From assembly GCA_027451525.1 (NCBI GenBank), contig DAIDJF010000015.1, forward strand, positions 22,736 through 86,735: a stretch of DNA of 64,000 nucleotides, written 5' to 3'. The position numbers were made by a program, and so were the translations under genes. The stretch is from Ktedonobacterales bacterium (GTDB lineage Bacteria > Chloroflexota > Ktedonobacteria > Ktedonobacterales > Ktedonobacteraceae). Each line of letters opens with the position of its first letter. Within the stretch, counting starts at the first letter, position 1. Positions 1 to 9,360 of this stretch are shown here, piece after piece. The notes beneath the pieces were generated by a model. The model was given only the letters and a program-made list of their open reading frames with translations, did no database searches and was not told where the DNA came from.

Positions 1-368
1 ACGACAAAAGCCCAGATACTGGCATCAACGTTGCCCTCGTGTGTCATAAGGCGATGAATTGCCTCATAGATAATCCAACAAGCAGTGATGAGTAGTAGTC
101 CTGCTTCAAAAAAGGCCGAGAGGTTTTCGACTTTGCCGTGTCCGTAGTTATGTGTAGCATCTGCTGGGCGATCTGCGACACGCACCGCGAAGAACGTCAT
201 CAGCGCGGCTACCAGATCAAGGCCAGAGTGCGCCGCTTCCGCGAGAATACCGAGGCTACCCGTAAGGAGCGCGACAATAATTTTTAGGCTGGTAAGTCCA
301 ACGGCTGCCGCAACTGAGGAAAGGGCAGCTGTAGTTTTTTCGTGCTGTGCAGCTGTATTATGTGGCAT
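1..368 (-). CDS. Cation diffusion facilitator (CDF) family transporter, N-terminal part, truncated by window edge
   Basis: Manual reverse-strand translation from ATG at 368: MPHNTAAQHEKTTAALSSVAAAVGLTSLKIIVALLTGSLGILAEAAHSGLDLVAALMTFFAVRVADRPADATHNYGHGKVENLSAFFEAGLLL; HSGLD and YGHGKVE motifs of CDF proteins. Absent from ORF track because it is open at the edge. Confidence 0.88.
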   Translation of the reverse strand, partial: MPHNTAAQHEKTTAALSSVAAAVGLTSLKIIVALLTGSLGILAEAAHSGLDLVAALMTFFAVRVADRPADATHNYGHGKVENLSAFFEAGLLLITACWIIYEAIHRLMTHEGNVDASIWAFV

Positions 369-619
369 CGCGTTTCCGGCTACTCCTTGTTACTGAAAGT
401 CTTAAGACGGTCTTTTGAGTCTACCCATTTTTCACTATAACATACGTTGCGGTCTTATTGTATGCAGGGAAGGGTGAAAGAGCAAGGGAGAGAGCGTCTT
501 ATTACCAGATGGGCTATGGTTATTTTCTCCATAGATTGCATAGCTCAACCAACAAAATAAAGATTGACATTCAAACCCGTAACTGTTATCCTTGATAGTA
601 ACAACCGAGAAGAAGTCTG

Positions 620-992
620 ATCCGTGTTGAGCGAGTATAGTATGAGGTTGATTGCCAACAGAGAGCCGATGGATGGTGGAAATTCGGCAAGGAAAAGTCA
701 CCTCGGAACCCTCTCGTGAGCGGCTGGCCGAAGAAAGCCCGGTAGGGACCGATGTATCGCGTCGGTACAAGGGCAAGTAGGAACAGATGGGTGGCTCCCA
801 TGCAGCGCGATAGCCGATGAAAGTGGTCTTTCCGCCTTCGCTACAGTGTGGTAGGGGAATGCGTGAGTCATGTACCGCATGATTTCGCCGCTGATGAGGA
901 AAAGACAAGCCGGGTGGTACCACGGGAGCCGATGAAATTTCAGCTCTCGTCCCTTTGCTAAGAGCAGATGCAAGGGGGCGAGAGCTTTTTTA
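620..992 (+). promoter_or_regulatory. T-box riboswitch leader upstream of argC
   Basis: T-box motif GGGTGGTACCACGGGA (913-928), AGTA loop-E-like (639-642), AGAGAGCC (660-667) and GGTGGAA (675-681) Stem I elements, followed by a terminator. Confidence 0.88.
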
Positions 993-996
993 TTGG
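943..996 (+). terminator. Rho-independent terminator of the T-box leader
   Basis: AGCTCTCGTCCCTTT ... AAGGGGGCGAGAGCT followed by TTTTTT; the 5' arm overlaps the possible antiterminator pairing region. Confidence 0.85.
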
Positions 997-1029
997 TGTT
1001 TTTTTACAAGTATGGCGAGGATGTACAGG

Positions 1030-2103
1030 ATGAAGACAGTCTCAATCGTCAATGTGACGAGCTATACAGGGGTGGAGCTATTGCGTATGCTGGCTGGTCA
1101 CCCAGAATTTGTCGTTACTTCGGTTACGGCGCGCAGTAATGCGGGAAAGCGTCTGGACGAAGTTTTTCCACAACTGGCGGCGTTGCGTTATACGAGTGCA
1201 GAGCATGCAGGTGCAGTGAATCCCGCAATGGTATTGACTGAGGAGCCTGCGCAGACCGATTTGGCCTTTGTATGCCTGCCACACGCGGCGGCAGCAGAGG
1301 CGATTGTCACGCTTTTAGAGCGTGGTATCAAGGTGGTTGATCTCTCGGCAGATTTCCGGCTGCGCGATGTGCAAGAGTATGAGCTATGGTACAAACATAC
1401 ACATCCCGCGCCTGCATTATTAGAGACTGCTGTATATGGGTTGTGTGAGCGGTATCGTGATGAGATAGAGCGGGCGGATCTGGTTGCCAATCCGGGATGT
1501 TACGCGACAAGCTCTATTCTCGCGCTTATTCCGGCATTTGCGGCAGGCATCATTGAGCCTGACGTGATTATTGATGCGAAATCGGGTGTAAGCGGTGCGG
1601 GACGTGGTTTGACATTAAGTACGCATTACGCGGAAGTGAATGAAGATGTCAGTGCGTACAGCATCACGGGACACCGTCATCTGCCAGAAATCATACAAGA
1701 GGTGCTGCGTGCGGCCGAGGCAGGTGAGCATGGAGTTGCAAATGCTCCGCGCATTACTTTTATGACGCATCTCATGCCAATGACACGTGGCATTCTTGCG
1801 AGCTGTTATGCCACGTTGAAGGAGCGTGTGAGTACGGCGGATGTGCGTGCGCTCTACGAACGATATTACGCGAACGAGCCATTTGTGCGGATCGTTGATC
1901 AGCCGCCACATACGAAATGGAGCTATGGTAGTAACTTTTGTTTTATTCATCCGTTTGTAGATGAGCGAACTGGACGGCTAGTGGTGTTCTCTTGTTTGGA
2001 TAATCTCGTCAAAGGGGCATCTGGGCAGGCAATTCAGAACGCGAATAGAATGTGTGGTTTAGCAGAAACAGCGGGTTTATCAATGATTGCTGTCTATCCA
2101 TAA
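1030..2103 (+). CDS. argC: N-acetyl-gamma-glutamyl-phosphate reductase
   Basis: MKTVSIVNVTSYTGVELLRMLAGHPEF..., LVANPGCYATSSILAL active-site Cys region, GHRHLPEI. Track start (955) lies inside the terminator; ATG 1030 (or 1021) preferred. Confidence 0.93.
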   Translation: MKTVSIVNVTSYTGVELLRMLAGHPEFVVTSVTARSNAGKRLDEVFPQLAALRYTSAEHAGAVNPAMVLTEEPAQTDLAFVCLPHAAAAEAIVTLLERGIKVVDLSADFRLRDVQEYELWYKHTHPAPALLETAVYGLCERYRDEIERADLVANPGCYATSSILALIPAFAAGIIEPDVIIDAKSGVSGAGRGLTLSTHYAEVNEDVSAYSITGHRHLPEIIQEVLRAAEAGEHGVANAPRITFMTHLMPMTRGILASCYATLKERVSTADVRALYERYYANEPFVRIVDQPPHTKWSYGSNFCFIHPFVDERTGRLVVFSCLDNLVKGASGQAIQNANRMCGLAETAGLSMIAVYP

Positions 2104-2171
2104 GAGTTGGTAGACAAGGGTTAAACTTATTCGTCAGATGGTAAGTGACGAGGAATCAGGAGAAGTACATA

Positions 2172-3041
2172 ATGGGAATTACCTTTTCGATGAACGCGGA
2201 TGGAGATATTATTAATGATCAGCATCTCATTGCTCAGGTGTTAGGTGAGGCTCTTCCGTATATTGATTTTCTGCGAGGCAAGACGCTCGTGATAAAATTG
2301 GGTGGGAGTACACTTGAACATCAGCGTGGTGTGTTGCAAGATATTATCTGGCTGCATGCGCTAGGAGCGCGTCCTATTCTGGTGCATGGTGGTGGGCCAT
2401 ATATTAATGAGTGGTTGAAGAAACTGAATATTCCGACCCGTTTTGAGCAGGGGTTGCGCGTGACGGATGCCCAGACGCTCGATGTTGTGCGTATGGTGCT
2501 ACTTGGTCAGGTCAATCAAGGATTGGTCTTGATGGCGTCGCAAATGGGGGGGAAAGCCGTTGGTTTGAGCGGAACGGACGGCAATATGGTACGCGCGCGC
2601 ATTGCTGATGAGCATCTTGGTTTTGTGGGAGAGATTACCGAGGTGGATCCGTCTCCTGTACGAGCGTTAATTGAGCAAGGTTATATTCCTGTTATTGCAC
2701 CGCTAGGCGTGGGCGAGGATGGCTCGTGTCTGAATATCAATGCTGATCTGGTTGCGGCTCATCTTGCAGGTGCGCTTGATGCCGAAAAATTGATCTTTTT
2801 GAGCAATGTTGTGGGTATCTGTCGTGCTGATGGCTCACTGATTTCAGAGTTGAGCGAAGCAGAGGCAAAACAATTGATCTCTGAGGGTGTTATCAATGGT
2901 GGCATGATTCCGAAGGTTTCGGCCTGCCTGGACGCACTGGCATCTGTGCCACGTGTGCATATTGTCGATGGACGCGAAGCCCATGTGCTGTTGCGCGAAC
3001 TGTTTACAGACCAGGGTGCGGGAACGATGATTGTACGATAA
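2172..3041 (+). CDS. argB: Acetylglutamate kinase
   Basis: TLVIKLGGSTLEH, ILVHGGGPYINEWLKKL, NINADLVAAHLAGAL; SD AGGAG upstream of ATG 2172. Confidence 0.93.
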   Translation: MGITFSMNADGDIINDQHLIAQVLGEALPYIDFLRGKTLVIKLGGSTLEHQRGVLQDIIWLHALGARPILVHGGGPYINEWLKKLNIPTRFEQGLRVTDAQTLDVVRMVLLGQVNQGLVLMASQMGGKAVGLSGTDGNMVRARIADEHLGFVGEITEVDPSPVRALIEQGYIPVIAPLGVGEDGSCLNINADLVAAHLAGALDAEKLIFLSNVVGICRADGSLISELSEAEAKQLISEGVINGGMIPKVSACLDALASVPRVHIVDGREAHVLLRELFTDQGAGTMIVR

Positions 3042-3092
3042 CAGACGAAAAGAGTCGAAAGTGATGCTTCATATGAGAGGACTGGATGAGTT

Positions 3093-4625
3093 ATGAAGAA
3101 GCGCGTTGAGCGATTGCGTGGTATGCATGATGTATTACCGGAAACGCATCAGCATCAGCGTTGGGTGAGAGAGCATGTGGAGTCATTTCTGGCACGAGCG
3201 GGTTACGTAGCGGTCGATTCGCCGATTGTAGAGCGCAGTGACCTGTTCCAGGCCAGTTTTGGACAAGAATTGTGGCAGAATCTCTATACCTTTCGGTTGC
3301 ACCATCGAGACTTGTGTTTGCGCCCGGAATATACAGCGTCAATCTGTCGGCTCTATCTTGACCATTATCAGCAGCATATATTGCCACAACGCTTTCAGTA
3401 TGCTGGACCAGTGTTTCGCTATGAGACGCCGGGACGGAGTCGTTATCGGCAACATACGCAATTGGGTGTGGAGTTGATTGGCGGACAGCCCGCTTTTGCT
3501 GATGCCGAGATACTAGGATTGGCCTGTGAGGTTCTCAATAGTTTGCATATCACTCACTATCGGCTGGAACTGGGTCATATCGGCGTTGCCAGTGGTTTTA
3601 TCAATCGGCTCCATTTGGACGATCAAGCGGCGCGTTTGTTATTAAGTCTGATGGAGCAGATTAGTCGTTCTGAAGAGGGTGAGCAGCAAGCGCAAAAACG
3701 GTTAGAGTTGTTATATCCGCTTAATCCGCTTCAGCAGATGGAGCAAGAGGCTTCCGATGCGCTAACGACAACGCGAGCGGCAGGTGAACTATCTACTTCT
3801 CTGGGAACGCACCACATTACATCATTGTTGAATGGCATCAGTATCTCGTTTGGTGATGACGATGTGCGCGATGAAGTCATTGAACGTTTCTTATGGAAAA
3901 CAGGACGGGGCGAGCAGCGTAAGCAGATCTTGTACGCGCTTGAATTTCTCCGCGCCTTGCATGCTGTTTCTGGGCCACCACCGACAGTCTTTGATGAACT
4001 GGGAGCCTTGTTAGAGCGTTACGAATTAAGTACGGAACCGCTCGACGAATTGCGCCAATTGGTCGCGGTTGCGGAGCAGTGTGGAGTATCACGTGAGCAG
4101 GTTATTCTTAATCTCTCATTAGGACGTGGTGTTAGCTATTATACAGGTCTGGTGTTCGAGATTCACGCGCAGGATGCCGATGGTTTTGATGCACAACTCT
4201 GCGGCGGAGGACGTTATGATCGCCTGATGCGCGCTGTGGGCAGTGCGCGTGATATCAATGCATGTGGTTTTGCCTTTGGTCTGGAGCGGCTATTATCTTA
4301 TCTTCCTAAAACTGATTTACCTACGTTAGAGACGACGGAGGCAATAGTTATTCCTGTCAGCGGTCAGACATTGCCATATGCGCTGTACGTGGCACAATCC
4401 GCGCGTGTGCAAGGAATACGGACCGAGGTTGATGTGACAGGGCATGGCGTGGGTATGGCCTTAAAGCAGGCGGCAAAAAAACAGATTCGTCTGGCATTGA
4501 TTGTGGGAGAGGATGAACAGCGGACACGCAGCGTGACGGTGCGTAATCTGGTGACGGGCGAGGAGCAGGTTGCAAGCATTGAGATGCTGGCAGGTCAGAT
4601 GGGCGATAAGGAGCAATCGTTGTGA
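3093..4625 (+). CDS. hisZ: ATP phosphoribosyltransferase regulatory subunit / HisRS-like protein retaining a C-terminal anticodon-binding-like domain
   Basis: RGMHDVLPETHQHQRW, RPEYTASICRLY, RGVSYYTGLVFEIHA, CGGGRYDRLMRAVG; C-terminal GIRTEVDVTGHGVGMALKQAAKKQIRLALIVGEDEQRTRSVTVRNLVTGEEQ resembles HGTP_anticodon. Position next to hisG. Confidence 0.8.
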   Translation: MKKRVERLRGMHDVLPETHQHQRWVREHVESFLARAGYVAVDSPIVERSDLFQASFGQELWQNLYTFRLHHRDLCLRPEYTASICRLYLDHYQQHILPQRFQYAGPVFRYETPGRSRYRQHTQLGVELIGGQPAFADAEILGLACEVLNSLHITHYRLELGHIGVASGFINRLHLDDQAARLLLSLMEQISRSEEGEQQAQKRLELLYPLNPLQQMEQEASDALTTTRAAGELSTSLGTHHITSLLNGISISFGDDDVRDEVIERFLWKTGRGEQRKQILYALEFLRALHAVSGPPPTVFDELGALLERYELSTEPLDELRQLVAVAEQCGVSREQVILNLSLGRGVSYYTGLVFEIHAQDADGFDAQLCGGGRYDRLMRAVGSARDINACGFAFGLERLLSYLPKTDLPTLETTEAIVIPVSGQTLPYALYVAQSARVQGIRTEVDVTGHGVGMALKQAAKKQIRLALIVGEDEQRTRSVTVRNLVTGEEQVASIEMLAGQMGDKEQSL

Positions 4626-5701
4626 AAACGAAGGGTGAAATCCGTCTTGCTTTGCCGGGCAAAGGGGCATTAGAGGCGGCAACGCTGGCGTTTTTGGCTG
4701 AATGTGGCATGAAAGTGAGCCGCAACAATCCGCGTCAATACCTTGCACGGATGAAGAGCATTCCTGATATCGAGGTCGTGTTTCTCCGCGCAACGGATGT
4801 GCCACTGCTGGTGCAGAATGGTGACGCGGTGCTTGGTGTGACTGGCTATGATATTCTGGCGGAGCATCGCGGCTATGGAGACGAGGAAGATGAGGACGAC
4901 GAGGATGATGATCTGGTTATGCTGGAACGCGATCTGGGCTATGGAGCCTGTCGGCTGGTCGTCGCAGTACCGGAGACGTGGATTGATGTCAGCAACTGTG
5001 CAGACCTCTGGCATCTCTCTGGCTATTATCAGACGCATAAAGGGCGCGGCCTGCGTATCGCGACCAAATATCCAATCCTGACGAATCAGTTCCTGCGACG
5101 GCATAATATCAGCCACTACACGCTTATTTCGCCGCATGGTGCGCTTGAGGCGGCACCGCTGACTGATACCGCTGATCTGATCGTTGATCTCACAGAGACG
5201 GGAACGACGCTGCGCGAGAATCATCTCAAACTCTTAGATGATGGCACTGTTTTGCGCTCACAGGCGTGTTTGATTGCCAATGCGCGTTTGCTGCACGAGA
5301 ATGAGCAGGCGCGACATGTCGTGGAAACGATGTTGGAATTGATGGATGCTCATATACAGGCGCGCAATCGTTCGCTGCTCACGGCTTATATGCATGGAGA
5401 GAGTCTGGAAGTGATACAAGACACGTGTAAGACCTTAAATGTACAGCTACGCGCGCAAGACTCGGAGCTTGAATTGCGTGTCGCGGTGAGCGAGATTGCG
5501 GGTGTGAATGAAACAGGACATTACACGCTTTCCGGTGTGGTTGATATGGGCGGGTCCGCGCCCGCGCTAATGGCAACTATCGCGCTTTTGCGCCGCGCAG
5601 GAGCAACACATGTGAATCTGACGCCGCTTACCTATCGTTTTGCGCAAGAGTCTGTCAGTGTGCGCAATCTACGCGAACGCTTAAAGAGAGTACAGATGTG
5701 A
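4622..5701 (+). CDS. hisG: ATP phosphoribosyltransferase catalytic subunit with acidic insert and C-terminal extension
   Basis: IRLALPGKGALEAATLAFLAECGMKV, LGVTGYDILAE, LIVDLTETGTTLRENHLK; overlaps hisZ stop (GTGA). Confidence 0.88.
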   Translation: MKTKGEIRLALPGKGALEAATLAFLAECGMKVSRNNPRQYLARMKSIPDIEVVFLRATDVPLLVQNGDAVLGVTGYDILAEHRGYGDEEDEDDEDDDLVMLERDLGYGACRLVVAVPETWIDVSNCADLWHLSGYYQTHKGRGLRIATKYPILTNQFLRRHNISHYTLISPHGALEAAPLTDTADLIVDLTETGTTLRENHLKLLDDGTVLRSQACLIANARLLHENEQARHVVETMLELMDAHIQARNRSLLTAYMHGESLEVIQDTCKTLNVQLRAQDSELELRVAVSEIAGVNETGHYTLSGVVDMGGSAPALMATIALLRRAGATHVNLTPLTYRFAQESVSVRNLRERLKRVQM

Positions 5702-8034
5702 ATAACACCATTATTTTCGATCTGGATGGTGTTATTACCAGCGAGGAAGCCTATTGGGATACAGCGGGACTGGTAGTGCATGAATTGCTGTATAGTCCGC
5801 GCTACTGGAACATCCTACATAGTGCGCTTCCTTATCGTCCGGTCGCTGGTGCAGAAGAGAGCCATCGTGTTGCCAATGCTGTGTTGCCACAGGAGGCGAT
5901 TATCGCGCTCAAAGCGCGTTCGATCAATTCTAATTGGGATACTTGTTACGTGGGCGTGTCTTTCTGCCTGTTGCATCTGCTCGTGCGTGTACCAAATCTC
6001 GCAGCGTTGCTACCATTGCGTCCAGAAAATGCGGAATGGATACAAGCATTCCGTGAACAACTGGCTCATGTAGAGGTAGAAGGTGTAATTCAAGCAGCAA
6101 TCTATGCGGATTTTAGTGCAGCCGTTTTTGAGGGCCAGACGGGTATGGCATTTATTGAGCGGTTAAATGACTATGCAAGTGTCTTGCTTGGTCAGCGTAT
6201 CGAGGGCGTTTTTGGACGCTATAGTCCATCCTGGTTGTTCTGTCAGGACCTGTTTCAGGAATGGTATCTGGGTGATGCTCTCTATATGCAAAGTTACGGT
6301 CATGTTCCCGCGCAAACAAGCAAAGAGGGTTGCATTCACTTTGAGCGACCGCTGCTGTCCAAAGAGCTAATCGCATCAACATTGGCGGAAATACGAGCGG
6401 AAGGCTATGTGCTGGGCGTAGCGACGGGGCGTCCTGGGATTGAAGCAACGCTTCCTCTGCAAAATTATGGCTGGTGGAACTATTTTGATGAGTCGCGTAT
6501 TACTACGCACGCAGAGGTCGAGCGCACCGAAAATGTGTTACGTGCGCAGGGACAAACGCAATCACTGGTCAAACCGCACCCGTATCAGTTTATGCTGGCA
6601 GCGAATCCTGACTATCGGCTTGATGTGGGCAATAAACCGCGCAAAGGCAGTTTTATCGTGATTGGCGATACGCCGAGCGATGTCAAAGGTGGGCGTGAAG
6701 CAGGCGCGATCACGGTGGCGGTGCTGACGGGCGCACGCACAACTGAGGCACGGCGCGTATTGGAAGCGAGCCAACCCGATTTTATCATTCAAGATGTGAC
6801 CAGACTGCCCGCCCTATTAAAGGAAATGGATGATCTGGCAATGATTCAGCGTCTGCAATTCAGCGAGCGCGCTAAAGCCGAGTTATTGCTACAACGCTGG
6901 TTCGCGCGTCATATGCATATCGAGGCTGAACGGGTGACGCTCACACCTAAAGCGGTCTCGCTTAACTCGTTTAATGGCTTCTACGCGGTTGAGGGGGAAG
7001 AATATTTCTTCAAGACACACGTCGAAGATCAGGGTATTCTGCAAGAGTATTATCACGCGGAACTGTTGTTCAACGCTGGCTATAACATAGTACGGCCTCT
7101 GCGCACCATTCATGAGCAGGGACGGCAGATGGTCATTTATCCAGTCGTGCGCTGGCCTGTGATGTTTGATCTGATGCGCGCTGTTGAGACAGGCGCAACG
7201 AGCGAGGTCACGCAGGAACAGCTTGCTAGCGCAGAGAGGCTGGAATGTGAACGCTTGCTGCATATTTACCGCGAAACGTTGGCTGAGAGTACGGCTCAGG
7301 AGCACGCGCGCGCGCCCATCCATCAGCTTTTCTGGCATCGTCTGGCTGGTGAACGTCTGAAACATTTTTACGGCAACAAAGCTGTGCCGCTACCGCAGGA
7401 TGCCAACGAGCGATATCCTTTTGAACAACTGGCACGTTATCGCTGGCAGATCAATGGCATACGCTATCCTATGACGCTAGGCGAACTGATTGCGCGTGGA
7501 CAAAAGTTACTCCTGCCTGAGCAGGCAGGGGTGACGGTTATTGGGCATGGTGATGCGCACTTCGGCAATGTTTTTCTTGAAGAGCAAGAACGTTATCTCT
7601 ACTTTGACCCGGCTTTTGCGGGACGCCATGCGCCGCTATTGGATATGGTCAAGCCACTCTTTCACAATATCTTTGCGACATGGATGTATTTTCCGCATGA
7701 GATCGCGGAAATGCTGCATTTGTCGGTACGAGTGCAAGATGATACCATCATGGTAGAGCATAATTATCGATTAACGCCAGTGCGAGAAGCAATGCTGGCG
7801 ACGAAGCTGGAATGTCTGGTAATGCCGCTCATCGATGCGCTACGCTCTCGTGACATGTTGCCAGCGAACTGGCAAGAGACAGTGCAGTCGGCTCTGTTCT
7901 GCTGTCCCTTGTTGACAATAAATCTGTTTGATGAGGCGCGTATGCCAGCGGCGATTGGCTGGTTAGGTTTAACGCTGGCGGTGATCATGGGTCATAGCGA
8001 CCTGCCATCTTTGGCAAGAGGGCTAGAGGAATGA
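5698..8034 (+). CDS. HAD-like phosphatase fused to an aminoglycoside/choline-kinase-like phosphotransferase
   Basis: N-terminal IIFDLDGVITSEEAYWD and FIVIGDTPSDVKGGREAG (HAD); C-terminal VTVIGHGDAHFGNVFLE...YLYFDPAFAG (APH-like kinase). Overlaps hisG stop and hisH start. Confidence 0.82.
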   Translation: MNNTIIFDLDGVITSEEAYWDTAGLVVHELLYSPRYWNILHSALPYRPVAGAEESHRVANAVLPQEAIIALKARSINSNWDTCYVGVSFCLLHLLVRVPNLAALLPLRPENAEWIQAFREQLAHVEVEGVIQAAIYADFSAAVFEGQTGMAFIERLNDYASVLLGQRIEGVFGRYSPSWLFCQDLFQEWYLGDALYMQSYGHVPAQTSKEGCIHFERPLLSKELIASTLAEIRAEGYVLGVATGRPGIEATLPLQNYGWWNYFDESRITTHAEVERTENVLRAQGQTQSLVKPHPYQFMLAANPDYRLDVGNKPRKGSFIVIGDTPSDVKGGREAGAITVAVLTGARTTEARRVLEASQPDFIIQDVTRLPALLKEMDDLAMIQRLQFSERAKAELLLQRWFARHMHIEAERVTLTPKAVSLNSFNGFYAVEGEEYFFKTHVEDQGILQEYYHAELLFNAGYNIVRPLRTIHEQGRQMVIYPVVRWPVMFDLMRAVETGATSEVTQEQLASAERLECERLLHIYRETLAESTAQEHARAPIHQLFWHRLAGERLKHFYGNKAVPLPQDANERYPFEQLARYRWQINGIRYPMTLGELIARGQKLLLPEQAGVTVIGHGDAHFGNVFLEEQERYLYFDPAFAGRHAPLLDMVKPLFHNIFATWMYFPHEIAEMLHLSVRVQDDTIMVEHNYRLTPVREAMLATKLECLVMPLIDALRSRDMLPANWQETVQSALFCCPLLTINLFDEARMPAAIGWLGLTLAVIMGHSDLPSLARGLEE

Positions 8035-8642
8035 TTGCAATTATTGATTATGGCGCGGGCAATATCCGCAGTATCGAAAAGGCTCTGGAACACGTGGGCG
8101 CGACCGTGCAAGTCACGAACGATCCAAAGGTGGTTGCGCAAGCTAAGGCGGTGGTCCTGCCAGGGGTTGGTTCTGGCGGTGCAGCGATGGCGCAAATCAC
8201 GCATTACGGGCTAGATGATGCTATTCGTGAGGCTACACAACAGGGTAAGCCGTTTCTTGGTATCTGTCTGGGCATGCAGTTGCTTGCCGATCATCACGAG
8301 GAGGGCGAGGTTGATGGTCTGGGATTGTTTCGTGGTGAGGTGAGACGTATCCCGCATGGGCCAAAGATTCCGCATATGGGCTGGAATCAGGTGCGCCCCT
8401 TGCAGGATGGTCTGGCAATTTTTGCTGATATTCCAGCAGATGGCTACTTTTATTTCGCGCACTCGTACTACGTCGAGCCGCAAGATCAACACGGCGTCGC
8501 CGCTGTCACTGATTACGGTTCGCCCTATTGTAGCGTGATTGCCACAGAACAGGTGTGGGGAACGCAGTTTCACCCAGAGAAGAGTGGAGCAGTTGGCTTG
8601 CAATTATTGAAAAATTTTGTGAAATGGGTCAATGTGGCATGA
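8031..8642 (+). CDS. hisH: Imidazole glycerol phosphate synthase, glutamine amidotransferase subunit
   Basis: MIAIIDYGAGNIRSIEKALEHVG, PFLGICLGMQLLAD, WGTQFHPEKSG. Confidence 0.95.
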   Translation: MIAIIDYGAGNIRSIEKALEHVGATVQVTNDPKVVAQAKAVVLPGVGSGGAAMAQITHYGLDDAIREATQQGKPFLGICLGMQLLADHHEEGEVDGLGLFRGEVRRIPHGPKIPHMGWNQVRPLQDGLAIFADIPADGYFYFAHSYYVEPQDQHGVAAVTDYGSPYCSVIATEQVWGTQFHPEKSGAVGLQLLKNFVKWVNVA

Positions 8643-9358
8643 TTATTTTACCCGCGATAGATATCAAAGATGGGCAGTGTGTGCGCCTGTATCAAGGAGA
8701 TTACGCGCAGGTCACAACGTATGACATGGACCCTGTGCGTGTGGCGCAACGCTGGGAGCGCGAGGGCGCACAGTGGTTGCACGTGGTTGATCTGGATGGC
8801 GCGGCACAGGGACATCCTGTCAATAGCGAACTGATCAGACGAATGTGTAGCTCAACGTCGCTGCATATCGAGGTTGGTGGTGGCATGCGCGCGCTGGCTG
8901 ATATTGAGCAGGTGCTTGGGCTGGGCGTAGAGCGCGTGATTGTGGGCACGGTTGCCCTTAAAGATCGCACGCTTTTACAAAACGCGCTGGAGCGATGGGG
9001 CGAACGGATTGTTGTGGGGCTGGATGCGCGCAATGGGCTGGTTGCCGTTGATGGCTGGCGTGAAACATCGCGCGTGCAGGCAACGCACCTTGCCGCTGAA
9101 CTGAGCGAACTGGGTGTACAACGCTTTATCTATACCGATATTGCGCGTGATGGTGTATTGGGCGGACCTAATTTGCAAGCCTTAGGCGAGATGCAGCGTG
9201 CCACGTCGCGTCCGCTCATTGCGTCAGGTGGCGTGAGTACCCTCAAGGATATATATGCGCTAGCTGAAATGCGAGTAGAAGGTGCAATTATTGGGAAGGC
9301 ACTGTATACGGGTGATATAGCATTGGCTCAGGCACTGGAAGCCACTGGGAGGAAATAG
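8639..9358 (+). CDS. hisA: ProFAR isomerase
   Basis: [26 protein letters not shown]..., [32 protein letters not shown] overlap with hisH (track start 8555 is too early). Confidence 0.94.
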   Translation: MIILPAIDIKDGQCVRLYQGDYAQVTTYDMDPVRVAQRWEREGAQWLHVVDLDGAAQGHPVNSELIRRMCSSTSLHIEVGGGMRALADIEQVLGLGVERVIVGTVALKDRTLLQNALERWGERIVVGLDARNGLVAVDGWRETSRVQATHLAAELSELGVQRFIYTDIARDGVLGGPNLQALGEMQRATSRPLIASGGVSTLKDIYALAEMRVEGAIIGKALYTGDIALAQALEATGRK

Positions 9359-9360
9359 AG

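Noticed and set aside
435-923. 162-aa minus-strand ORF and overlapping small ORFs upstream of argC
   Set aside because: Lies antisense to the T-box leader; no family signal; explained by the structured RNA.
955-1029. Track start of argC at 955
   Set aside because: It lies inside the T-box terminator; ATG 1030 gives the normal ArgC N-terminus.
4461-5224. Long antisense ORFs opposite hisG and hisZ
   Set aside because: Low-complexity shadow translations of coding genes without motifs or ribosome-binding sites.
8555-8638. Track start of hisA at 8555
   Set aside because: Overlaps hisH by over 80 bp; ATGA junction at 8639 gives the canonical HisA N-terminus MIILPAIDI.
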